The notes beneath the pieces were generated by a model that worked only from the letters and a program-made list of their open reading frames with translations, searched no databases and had not been told where the DNA came from. Position numbers and translations under genes: made by a program. Shown piece after piece: positions 44,525 to 52,048 of a stretch of DNA of 64,000 nt (position 1 is the stretch's first letter; every line of letters begins with the position of its first letter). Where the stretch lies: the NCBI RefSeq assembly GCF_003325375.1, contig NZ_CP030862.1:6453501-6517500 (forward strand), read 5' to 3'. The DNA comes from Streptomyces globosus. GTDB taxonomy: Bacteria > Actinomycetota > Actinomycetes > Streptomycetales > Streptomycetaceae.

Positions 44525-46018
44525 ATGCCCTCAGACAAGCACCGCGACACGGCCGCCGCGATCCTCCCCCTGGTCGGCGGCCCGGACAACGTCACCTCGA
44601 TCGCGCACTGCATGACGCGGCTGCGCATCGGGCTGCGCGACCGCTCGCTCGTCGACGACGCCGCGCTGCGGGAGCTGCCGGGCGTGCTGGGCCTCGTCGA
44701 GGACGACACGTACCAGATCGTCCTCGGGCCCGGCGCCGTCGCACGCGTCACCCCCGCGTTCGAGGCCCTCGTCGCCGCCGCCCGCCAGGACTCCCCCGCC
44801 GCACCGGCCGCGGCCCCCGCCGCCCCCGTCACCGCCGACGGGCTCGCCGCCCGCGGCGCCGCCCTGCGCGCCGACCGCAAGGCCCGCAACGCCACCCCCG
44901 TCAAGCTGGCGCTGCGCCGCATCGCGAACATCTTCGTCCCGCTCATCCCCGCCCTCATCGGCTGCGGCATCATCGCCGGCCTGAACGGCCTCCTCGCCAA
45001 CGCGGGCCTGCTGCCCACCCTCGTCCCCGCGCTCGCCGCCATCGCCTCCGGCTTCCTGTCCCTCATCGCCGTGTTCGTCGGCTACAACACCGCCAAGGAG
45101 TTCGGCGGCACCCCCGTCCTCGGCGGGGCGGTCGCCGCGATCATCGTCTTCCCGGGCGTGGCGAAGATCGACGCCTTCGGCCAGCACCTCACCCCCGGCC
45201 AGGGCGGCGTCCTCGGCGCGCTCGCCGCCGCGCTGCTCGCCGTCTGCGTGGAGAAGTGGTGCCGCACCTGGGTGCCCGAGGCCCTCGACAACCTCGTCAC
45301 CCCGACCGTCACCGTCCTGACGGCCGGCCTCGCCACCCTCTTCGGCCTGATGTTCCTCGCCGGCGAGATCGCCGCCGCCATCGGAGCGTTCGCCGGCTGG
45401 CTCCTGCACGCCGGCGGCGCCCTCGCCGGGCTCGTCCTCGGCGGCCTCTTCCTGCCGCTCGTCATGCTCGGCCTGCACCAGGCCCTCATCCCCATCCACA
45501 CCACCCTCATCGAGCAGAGCGGCTACACGGTCCTGCTGCCGATCCTCGCCATGGCCGGCGCCGGACAGGTGGGCGCCGCACTCGCCGTCTACTGCCGGCT
45601 GCCCCGCAACCGCTCCCTGCGCACCGTCATCAAGTCCGCGCTCCCCGCCGGCTTCCTCGGCGTCGGCGAGCCCCTCATCTACGGGGTGTCCCTGCCGCTC
45701 GGCCGGCCCTTCGTCACCGCCTGCGCGGGCGGCGCCGCGGGCGGCGCGTTCGTCGGCCTGTTCAACCAGCTGGGCAGCGTCTTCGGCTCGACCGCCATCG
45801 GCCCGTCCGGGTGGGCGCTGTTCCCGCTGCTGGACGGGCACTCCGGCATGGGCACGACCGCCGCGATCTACGCGGGCGGGCTCGCCGTCGGCTACCTCGT
45901 GGGCTTCGCCGCCACCTGGTTCTTCGGCTTCACCGACCGCATGCTGGCGGACCTGAACACCGACGGGGGAAAGGATCCGGCCACCGCCCCACCGGCCAAC
46001 ACGCCCGCTATGGCGTAA
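44525..46018 (+). CDS. PTS IIBC transporter, probably for N-acetylmuramic acid
   Basis: Encodes 497 aa. Residues 1-85 are a IIB domain with the phosphorylated Cys in AHCMTRLRIGLRD. A Pro/Ala linker leads to a IIC domain of about ten helices containing FVPLIPALIGCGIIAGLN, GYNTAKEFGG, GLHQALIPIHTTLIEQSGY and the GVGEPLIYGVSLPL motif that binds the sugar. The layout fits glucose/MurNAc-type IIBC proteins such as MurP, which lack IIA. Its pairing with murQ supports MurNAc as substrate. PTS importers for MurNAc are, to my knowledge, uncommon in Streptomyces. Confidence 0.85.
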   Translation: MPSDKHRDTAAAILPLVGGPDNVTSIAHCMTRLRIGLRDRSLVDDAALRELPGVLGLVEDDTYQIVLGPGAVARVTPAFEALVAAARQDSPAAPAAAPAAPVTADGLAARGAALRADRKARNATPVKLALRRIANIFVPLIPALIGCGIIAGLNGLLANAGLLPTLVPALAAIASGFLSLIAVFVGYNTAKEFGGTPVLGGAVAAIIVFPGVAKIDAFGQHLTPGQGGVLGALAAALLAVCVEKWCRTWVPEALDNLVTPTVTVLTAGLATLFGLMFLAGEIAAAIGAFAGWLLHAGGALAGLVLGGLFLPLVMLGLHQALIPIHTTLIEQSGYTVLLPILAMAGAGQVGAALAVYCRLPRNRSLRTVIKSALPAGFLGVGEPLIYGVSLPLGRPFVTACAGGAAGGAFVGLFNQLGSVFGSTAIGPSGWALFPLLDGHSGMGTTAAIYAGGLAVGYLVGFAATWFFGFTDRMLADLNTDGGKDPATAPPANTPAMA

Positions 46019-46046
46019 ATGTGGATCCGGAGGCCAGACTTCCCGC

Positions 46047-46421
46047 ATGCAGCTCCCCCCCGAAGCCGTTGCAGCCGCCGCCGTCGTCGAGGTCGTCCGT
46101 CTCCCCGCCCGCCCCGAACGCTACGGCCGGCCCATGTCCGGTCCCGTGGTCAGCCGGTGGACCGGCCGGCAGGCCGCCGACTCCCTCGACCTGATCTCGT
46201 CCATGCCGCCCGGGGAAGCCCGCCTGTGCTTCGCCCCCGGCTGGGGCCTGCGCGCCTTCGGCGCCGACCAGGGCCTCCTCTTCGAGCTGGTCTTCTGCTT
46301 CAGCTGCCACCACCGCTGGCTGTGGGGCCCGGCCGTGCCGGAGGAGCTCGCCTTCGACACCATCTCCGGCAACACCGCCGAGGCCGACGCGCTGCTCGCA
46401 CACTTCCGCGAGGCCGCCTGA
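46047..46421 (+). CDS. Conserved hypothetical protein
   Basis: Encodes 124 aa from the ATG at 46047. No family is recognised. A central segment LCFAPGWGLRAFGADQGLLFELVFCFSCHHRWLWGP carries a CxxCH motif in a hydrophobic setting, and the C-terminal helix is acidic. It begins 28 bases after the PTS stop on the same strand and may be co-transcribed with it. It is soluble in appearance, without a signal peptide. Confidence 0.6.
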   Translation: MQLPPEAVAAAAVVEVVRLPARPERYGRPMSGPVVSRWTGRQAADSLDLISSMPPGEARLCFAPGWGLRAFGADQGLLFELVFCFSCHHRWLWGPAVPEELAFDTISGNTAEADALLAHFREAA

Positions 46422-46906
46422 CGGACCGTACGGGCGCCCCGTACGGCCGCCTGCGACAGCGGCGGCCGCGAGGAGGGACCGGGAGGAGGGGCCGGGAGGA
46501 GGGACCGCGCCCAGCCGACCGGAGCGGGCGGTACGAACGCACCGCGCCGGCTGCCCGAACGGCCCGGCCCCGGCGACCGCCCGTACGGCCGGACCGGCCG
46601 ACCGACCGGCAGAAACCGGCCAATCCCGCCACCGGGCACACCTCGCCACCGCGCCGAGCAGCCGCCCGCGGCGCGAAGCACCCGGCCCACCGGATCGCGG
46701 GCCGGCGTGAACCGGGAAAGCCGGACCGGAGTCGGCTCCCTCTGATCGCGTTCACCAGTTCGGGCGAATGAAGCGCTGTTCGCGTCGGCGTGCCGTCATG
46801 CGCCAACAGCGTATTCAGCATCCGCACCCGAACGGAGCCGCGCATGACGCTTCAGTCGATCCGCCGGTGGACTCACGGGGCACCATGGTGTCGAGGAGGC
46901 AACGCC
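46422..46906. other. Gene-free accessory stretch
   Basis: This 485-base gap contains a 13-bp tandem repeat (46470-46508) and short GGCCGG-rich runs. Both strands stay open in several frames, but the translations are low-complexity Arg/Pro/Ala. The last 20 bases supply a GAGGAGG ribosome binding site for the truncated Uma2 gene. Confidence 0.5.
46470..46508. repeat. Three tandem copies of a 13-bp unit
   Basis: GAGGAGGGACCGG at 46470-46482 is followed by GAGGAGGGGCCGG (46483-46495) and GAGGAGGGACCGC (46496-46508). Only one base differs in each later copy. The unit contains a ribosome-binding-like GAGGAGG but no start codon follows at the right distance. Confidence 0.8.
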
Positions 46907-47290
46907 ATGACCCCCAGCTTTGCCGAGCACCCGCAGATGTCGGTCGAGGAGTTCGAGCAGATCGCTCGTGCGGCACCCGAGACGGTGACCCTTGAGTTCA
47001 TTCAGGGAAAGCTTGAGGTCAAGCCCGTGCCCGACGGCGACCACGACGAGATCATCATGTGGGTGCTCCGGCAGTGCATGCAGCAACGGCCGGAACTCGC
47101 GCTCTACCCGGAGCGCGGACTGCAGGTCGAGAAGTACCGTGCCGGACGGGCTCGGGTGGACGGGGCGCTGGCACCCGTCGGAGCCTTTGCCGGGGCCGGG
47201 GAGTGGGCCGATACGGCGCACGTGCTCATGGTGCTGGAGGTGACCTCGCACGACAAGGACACCGAGGCGCTGAAGGACTTCGTGCGCTGA
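46907..47290 (+). pseudogene. Uma2-family nuclease, N-terminal fragment
   Basis: The ATG at 46907 has a perfect GAGGAGG seven bases upstream. The 127 codons give MSVEEFEQIARAAPETVTLEFIQGKLEVKPVPDGDHDEI, VDGALAPVG and VLMVLEVTSHDKDTE, the first two thirds of a Uma2 (PD-(D/E)xK-like) endonuclease. Similarity ends at DTE; only ALKDFVR and a stop follow. The missing C-terminal third is found 2 kb away on the other strand (49296-49505). The gene was split by an inversion or insertion and is unlikely to be active. Confidence 0.8.
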
Positions 47291-47357
47291 GCGGCGGCGG
47301 TCCGGCCCGTTGCCCCGCCGCTCCCGGCGGTCCCGGCGGGGCGGCGGGCCGGGCGGG

Positions 47358-48548
47358 TCAGAGGCCGGACGCGAAGAGCAGCTCGTTCGGGCTGCCCGTG
47401 CTGACGCGGGTCAGGACGCCCTTCGTCGCGTTCTGCTTCAGGTAGGTGTAGATCTGCGCCGGCGTCTCCGTCGGGTGGGCCTGCCGGTGCAGCACGGCGA
47501 TCCCCGCGACGTGCGGCGACGCCATCGACGTGCCGTTCAGGGCGACCGTGCCGCCGCCGAGGCGCGCCGACACCACGTCCTGCCCGGGCGCGTACAGGTT
47601 CACGCACGGCCCGTAGTTCGAGAAGTCCGTCTCCTGGTCGTACGCGTTGGACGCGCCGACCGTCAGGACGCGGGCCGCCGACGCCGGCGACACGTTGCAC
47701 GCGTCGCGCGCCTCGTTCCCGGCCGCGACGACCGGCAGGACGCCGGCATCCGACAGCGCCGTCGCGGCCGCGTTGACGGTGGTCGAGCGGTCGCCCCCGA
47801 GGGAGGCGTTCGCGACGGCCGGCTGGCGGGCGTTCTTCGCGACCCAGTCGAAGCCCGCGATGATCCCCGACCAGGCGCCCCGCCCGTCGCAGCCCAGCAC
47901 CCGCACCGACACCAGGTTCGCCTTCGTCGCCACCCCGTACGTCTTCCCGGCGACCGTGCCCGCGACGTGCGTGCCGTGCCCGTTGCAGTCCAGGCCCTGC
48001 CGGCCGTCGCCCATCGCGTCGAAGCCGAACACGGCGCGACCGCCGAACTCGGTGTGCTGGTAGTCGATGCCGGAGTCGATGATGTACGCCGTCACCCCGG
48101 CGCCGCTGCCCGTCGGCGTGTACGTACCGTCGAGCGGCAGGCTCCGCTGGTCGATCCGGTCCAGGCCCCACGCCGCGGCCGGGGCCCGCAGCGCCGGACC
48201 CGCCGCCGGCTGAAGCGGCGCCGACACCTCCGCGTCCTCCTCCACCGACTTCACGCCCGGCGCCAGGCGGACCGCGGCCAGCTGGCTCGTCGTCATCGCC
48301 ACCGCGAAGCCGTTCACGGCCTTGCTGTACACGAAGGACGGCTTCAGCTTGAGCTGCTCGGCCAGCTTCGCCCCGTCCACCCCCGCGTCGAGGGTGACGA
48401 TGTACTTGCCGGGGATCGCGTTCTCCGCGGTCAGCAGCGGGACCGGCGTCGGCTCCGGGGTGCTCGCGGACGCCGGGCCGGCGAGGGCGGCGGGGGCCAG
48501 GGTGAGGGCGAGGGCGGTCGCCAGACCGGTGAGCAGGCGCTTGCGCAT
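47358..48548 (-). CDS. Secreted S8 (subtilisin-like) serine protease
   Basis: Encodes 396 aa. A signal peptide (MRKRLLTGLATALALTLAP...) precedes an I9 propeptide (IPGKYIVTLDAGVD, FVYSKAVNGFAVAMT, VEEDAEV). The catalytic triad is intact: Asp in AYIIDSGIDY, His in GHGTHVAGT, Ser in NGTSMASPHVAG, with the oxyanion Asn in VVAAGNEA. The protein ends right after the catalytic domain. A second ATG four codons upstream is possible. It diverges from a gene for a free I9-type inhibitor at 48912, so protease and inhibitor may be regulated together. Confidence 0.93.
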   Translation of the reverse strand: MRKRLLTGLATALALTLAPAALAGPASASTPEPTPVPLLTAENAIPGKYIVTLDAGVDGAKLAEQLKLKPSFVYSKAVNGFAVAMTTSQLAAVRLAPGVKSVEEDAEVSAPLQPAAGPALRAPAAAWGLDRIDQRSLPLDGTYTPTGSGAGVTAYIIDSGIDYQHTEFGGRAVFGFDAMGDGRQGLDCNGHGTHVAGTVAGKTYGVATKANLVSVRVLGCDGRGAWSGIIAGFDWVAKNARQPAVANASLGGDRSTTVNAAATALSDAGVLPVVAAGNEARDACNVSPASAARVLTVGASNAYDQETDFSNYGPCVNLYAPGQDVVSARLGGGTVALNGTSMASPHVAGIAVLHRQAHPTETPAQIYTYLKQNATKGVLTRVSTGSPNELLFASGL

Positions 48549-48911
48549 GGGGGACTCCATGAGGGGGCGGGGATCGGCATGACGGAGCCGCGCCCCGTCG
48601 GCGCCGGGAACACCTCCGGGGTGCGGCACCCCCTTCATCGGGCCGCGGCGCGCGACGGCTTGAGCAGCACAGCCCGGATGGCCGAGAAGCGGCCGCACGG
48701 CCCCGTCCGGTACGGGGACGGCGCCGCGCACCGGCGCTCCGCGGGCGGAAGCCGTCACCCTCCCGGGGCGGCCGCGGCACGGAAGTCCACCCGTACGGGC
48801 CTACGGCCGGGCGGCGGGGCGCACCGGCGCAGACCGGCAGTGCTCCCGCCGGGGCCGCGCCACGCCCTGTATGTCGTTGACCGGCACCGGCCTGCGTGAT
48901 GGCCTCACCGC
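48549..48911. other. Divergent promoter region of the protease and I9 genes
   Basis: The 363 bases between the two genes should carry both promoters. I find no clear paired hexamers or operator. The translated frames are Arg/Pro-rich noise. Confidence 0.4.
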
Positions 48912-49295
48912 ATGCGCAACCAGCCGAGGTGGACCCTGCCCGCGGCCGTCGCCGCCGCCGCGCTCGCCGCCACCGCCGCAGCCGCCCTGCCCGCCCACGC
49001 CCAATCCGCCGGAACCCCTGCCGGCGACGGCCCCGCCACCGCACAGGCCGCCCCGGCGGCCCCGGCCGCGGCGCCGGCCGACTGGCCGACGTACCTGATC
49101 ACCGTCCGCCGCGGCCTCGACCCCGGCACCGTCGCCCGCGCCTACGGCATCACCCCGGTGCACGTGTACCGGCACGCTCTGAACGGCTTCGCCGCACCGC
49201 TCTCCCCCGCGCAGGTCACGGCCCTCCAGGAGACGCCGCTGGTCGAATCCGTCGAGGAGGACGGGTCGGCCTCCGGCGCCGGCGCGACCGCCTGA
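48912..49295 (+). CDS. Secreted stand-alone I9 (subtilisin propeptide-like) inhibitor
   Basis: Encodes 127 aa. A Sec signal peptide covers about residues 1-30 (RWTLPAAVAAAALAATAAAALPAHA). After an Ala/Pro-rich spacer comes YLITVRRGLDPGTVARAYGITPVHVYRHALNGFAAPLSPAQVTALQ and VESVEEDGS, the full inhibitor I9 fold normally seen as a protease propeptide. Without a protease domain it could fold or inhibit the divergent subtilisin in trans. Its 3' end abuts a Uma2 remnant on the other strand. Confidence 0.8.
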   Translation: MRNQPRWTLPAAVAAAALAATAAAALPAHAQSAGTPAGDGPATAQAAPAAPAAAPADWPTYLITVRRGLDPGTVARAYGITPVHVYRHALNGFAAPLSPAQVTALQETPLVESVEEDGSASGAGATA

Positions 49296-49505
49296 CCTTG
49301 ACCGGGGGAAGGCCGCGGTCTCCCACGTCAGCGAGAACGGCGCGGGCAGCTTCACCGGCTCCCCGAACGCGAACCGGGCAGCGCTCCCGCAGGCGCCGCT
49401 GCGCGGTCCGGTGAACAGGGTGACCGTCGGCCCGTGCCCGTCGAACCGGTCGATGAGCAGGTACACCGGAACGGGGGCGTGCGCGTACGCCCGGAGTCTC
49501 CCGCC
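49296..49505 (-). pseudogene. Uma2-family nuclease, C-terminal fragment (opposite strand)
   Basis: Reading the minus strand from about 49505 gives RAYAHAPVPVYLLIDRFDG, VTLFTGPR, FAFGEPVKLPAPFSLTWETAAF. This is the last third of a Uma2 nuclease (family pattern Y..A.VPVYLLID...FGEPVKLPAPF). No start codon or ribosome binding site exists upstream. It supplies exactly the part missing from the fragment at 46907-47290. The end is approximate. Confidence 0.75.
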
Positions 49506-49558
49506 ACGAGGGAAAAAGCCGTTGCCGGGGCACGGCGGTGCGTGCCTACCGTGGCGCC

Positions 49559-50095
49559 GTGGCCACACAGATGATCGTCCTCAACGGGGGCTCCAGCTCC
49601 GGCAAGTCCGGGATCGCCCGCTGCCTCCAGGCCGTGCTGCCCGAGCCGTGGCTCGCCATCGGCGTCGACACCCTGATCGAGACCATGCCGGCGGCGATGC
49701 AGTCCTCCGACGCGGGGCTCGGCATCGGCGCCGACGGCGCCGTCAGCACCGGGCCGGCGTTCGCCGCGCTGGAGGCGGCCTGGCGGGCCGGCGTCGCCGA
49801 GATGGCCCGGGCCGGCGCCCGGATCATCGTCGACGACGTCTTCCTCGGCGGCGCGGAGTCCCGCAGGCGGTGGGAGGCCGTCCTCGGCGGGCTGGACGTC
49901 CTGTGGGTCGGCGTGCGCTGCACCGCCGAGGTGGCCGCGGGCCGCGAGACCGCCCGCGGCGACCGCGCCCCGGGTATGGCAGCCCTCCAGGCCGAGGCCG
50001 TCCATCGGGGCATGGCCTACGACCTGGAGGTCGACACGACGCACACCGAGTCCCTGGACTGCGCCCGCGCCATTGCCGCCCGCGTCGCCCGCTGA
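49559..50095 (+). CDS. Chloramphenicol phosphotransferase-like kinase
   Basis: Encodes 178 aa from the GTG at 49559; GTG 49538 or ATG 49571 are alternatives. MIVLNGGSSSGKSGIARCLQ has the Walker A GGSSSGKS, then GVDTLIETMP with the Asp that acts as base in CPT, and IIVDDVFLGG. GVRCTAEVAAGRETARGDRAPGMA is the lid. CPT from the chloramphenicol producer phosphorylates the C3 hydroxyl of the drug; many Streptomyces homologs have unknown substrates. No neighbouring biosynthetic genes are present. Confidence 0.82.
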   Translation: MATQMIVLNGGSSSGKSGIARCLQAVLPEPWLAIGVDTLIETMPAAMQSSDAGLGIGADGAVSTGPAFAALEAAWRAGVAEMARAGARIIVDDVFLGGAESRRRWEAVLGGLDVLWVGVRCTAEVAAGRETARGDRAPGMAALQAEAVHRGMAYDLEVDTTHTESLDCARAIAARVAR

Positions 50096-50151
50096 CCGGC
50101 CGGGGCCGCCGGGCCGCCGGGCCGGCCGGGGTTGCGTCCGCGGACCCGGTC

Positions 50152-50751
50152 TCAGCCGCGGGCCGCCGCGACGAACGCCCTGATCAGGTCCGGGGACTTC
50201 ACGCCCCGCTCGCTCTCGACGCCGCTGGAGACGTCCACGCCCCACGCGCCGGTCGTCTCCACGGCCTCCCGTACGTTCGCCGGATCCAGGCCGCCGGCCA
50301 GCACCCACTGCCCGCGCGGGGCCGTGAACTCCTGCGCGGCCCAGTTCCACGGCTTGCCGGAGCCCGGGTCGGGGGCGTCGATCAGCAGCAGGTCCTCCCC
50401 GTACTCCCCGCACCGCTCCACCCGCAGGGCGGTGGCCCGCAGCAGGGTGCGGCCCTGCGCGCGCAGCGCGCCGTAGAACTCGGGGCCCTCGTCGCCGTGC
50501 AGCTGCACGCCCCGTACGCCGCTCTCCTCCGCGAGGCGGCGGACCTCCTCGACGGGCTGCCCGCGGAACACGCCCACGGTCAGGACCCCGGCGGGCACGC
50601 GCTCGGCGAGCTCCCGGGCCTCCGCGGCGCCGATGGTGCGGGGGCTGCCCGGGGCGAAGACGAACCCGACGGCGTCGGCGCCCGCGGCCACGGCCACGTC
50701 GACGTCGCGGGCGGTCTTCAGACCGCAGATCTTCACGAAGAGGTCGCTCAT
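50152..50751 (-). CDS. trpF: Phosphoribosylanthranilate isomerase
   Basis: Encodes 199 aa. FVKICGLKTARDVDVAVAAGADAVGFVFAPGSPR is the classic TrpF opening with the catalytic Cys in KICGL; GVRGVQLHGDE, LLLIDAPD with the catalytic Asp, and LAGGLDPANV, WGVDVSSGVE with the phosphate-binding end follow. It isomerises PRA to CdRP in tryptophan synthesis. Streptomyces normally use the bifunctional PriA for this step, so a dedicated trpF is redundant, and no other trp gene is nearby. It diverges from a GNAT gene. Confidence 0.92.
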   Translation of the reverse strand: MSDLFVKICGLKTARDVDVAVAAGADAVGFVFAPGSPRTIGAAEARELAERVPAGVLTVGVFRGQPVEEVRRLAEESGVRGVQLHGDEGPEFYGALRAQGRTLLRATALRVERCGEYGEDLLLIDAPDPGSGKPWNWAAQEFTAPRGQWVLAGGLDPANVREAVETTGAWGVDVSSGVESERGVKSPDLIRAFVAAARG

Positions 50752-50808
50752 GCCCCCAGTGAAACAAATCCGCGTGACGCGGTCCGGGCGGTCTTGAAGA
50801 CTGGACGC

Positions 50809-51240
50809 ATGACCGACGCGACGCACACCCTCACCACCGGCGGCCCCGACTCCGGCCTCGACGAACGGCTCGGAAAGGAGCTGGACGCCTTCAACAGGGA
50901 GGCCTCCGGAAGCACCCCCGAGGAGTTCAGCGTGCGCGTGGACGACGCCGAGGGGAACCTCGTCGCGGGCCTCAGCGGCTGGACCTGGGGCGACCGGGCG
51001 GGCATCGCGATGGTGTGGGTGCGCGAGGACAGCCGGCGCGACGGCTGGGGCGGCAGGCTCCTCGCCGCGGCGGAGGCACAGGCCGCGGCCCGCGGCTGCC
51101 GCTCGATCATGGTGTCCTCGTTCACCTTCCAGGCCCCGGAGTTCTACGCCCGCCACGGCTACGAGGAGAGCGCCCGCGTCCCCGGCTTCCCCGGCGGCCA
51201 CGAGGACGTCTACTTCCTGAAGCCCCTCCCTGCCGCCTGA
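50809..51240 (+). CDS. GNAT-family N-acetyltransferase
   Basis: Encodes 143 aa from the ATG at 50809. The acetyl-CoA site is VWVREDSRRDGWGGRLLAAAEAQAAARGC, with the R/QxxGxG/A loop as RRDGWGG. SSFTFQAPEFYARHGYEE is the C-terminal catalytic half. This is close to the small acetyltransferases with the QAPxFY motif, acting on unknown small molecules. It diverges from trpF with only 57 bases between start codons. Confidence 0.88.
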   Translation: MTDATHTLTTGGPDSGLDERLGKELDAFNREASGSTPEEFSVRVDDAEGNLVAGLSGWTWGDRAGIAMVWVREDSRRDGWGGRLLAAAEAQAAARGCRSIMVSSFTFQAPEFYARHGYEESARVPGFPGGHEDVYFLKPLPAA

Positions 51241-51375
51241 GCAGACCCCGCACCGCCCGGAGCGCCGCCCCCAGGGGTGGCGATCCGCCCGTATCCGGGC
51301 ATGGCGGCAGTTCCGCCCCTAGCCTGGAACGTGCCCGCCTCAGGGCACGGCTACCCCGATCCAGGGAGGACGACG

Positions 51376-51969
51376 GTGACGATCATGATCGAGCGTGACA
51401 CCACGATAGAGACCGCATCGCCGCCGACGTTCGAGCGCCTTCTGCGAACCGTCGAGGAAATGCACACGCCAGACGGCTTCAAGGCCGAGCTCATCCGGGG
51501 GAAGATCATCGTGTCACCGTGGTCCAAGCTGCGCTACGTGCGGCCCATGCGCGCCTTGCGCCGACAGCTGGAGGCACACGCGCCGGACGGGCACCTCGTC
51601 GAGACCACACCGGTTCTCTTCCGGTTCCCGGAAGCCGCACGGGCGTACGGACCCGATCTCTTCGTGGCCGACGAGGCCGCCTTCGAGGAGGACGGCCGCC
51701 ACGCCGACGCCGCCGCCCTCTCCCTGGTCGCGGAGTTCACCTCCGTCTCGACCAGGGATGCGGACTGGGTGGAAAAGCTGGAGGTGTACGGCCGCCTGGT
51801 GCCCGTCTACCTGGTCGTCGACATGCAGGAGTCGGAGATCACCTGCTTCTCCGACCCCTCGCCGCACGGCTACCGCTCCCGGCAGACGGTGCCCTTCGGG
51901 AAGCCCCTGGCCGTCGCGGAGCCCTTCGGCTTCGAGTTCGACACGGCCGCATTCCAGTCCACGTCCTGA
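51376..51969 (+). CDS. Uma2-family endonuclease (intact)
   Basis: Encodes 197 aa from the GTG at 51376, with GGGAGGA just upstream. Residues FKAELIRGKIIVSPWSK, YGPDLFVADEA and LVAEFTSVSTRDADWVEKLEVYGRLVPVYLVVDMQ correspond to the E-(x)-D-E-K nuclease core of Uma2; FGKPLAVAEPFGFEFDTAAF closes the fold. Uma2 proteins are greatly expanded in Streptomyces; their role, perhaps in mobile-element or DNA turnover, is unknown. It is a separate paralog of the split gene 4 kb upstream. Confidence 0.85.
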   Translation: MTIMIERDTTIETASPPTFERLLRTVEEMHTPDGFKAELIRGKIIVSPWSKLRYVRPMRALRRQLEAHAPDGHLVETTPVLFRFPEAARAYGPDLFVADEAAFEEDGRHADAAALSLVAEFTSVSTRDADWVEKLEVYGRLVPVYLVVDMQESEITCFSDPSPHGYRSRQTVPFGKPLAVAEPFGFEFDTAAFQSTS

Positions 51970-52048
51970 AACGCGCCGAGGGCGGCACCCCCTCCGGATG
52001 GAAGGGGTGCCGCCCTCGGTCGGGAACAGCCGATCAGCGCGGGGCCGA

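Noticed and set aside
46470..46508. Tandem 13-bp repeat as an origin iteron array
   Set aside because: Only three copies, no replication initiator gene and no AT-rich region nearby.
48912..49295. I9 protein as a broken-off protease propeptide
   Set aside because: It has its own signal peptide, start and stop, is on the opposite strand from the protease, and the protease retains its own propeptide.
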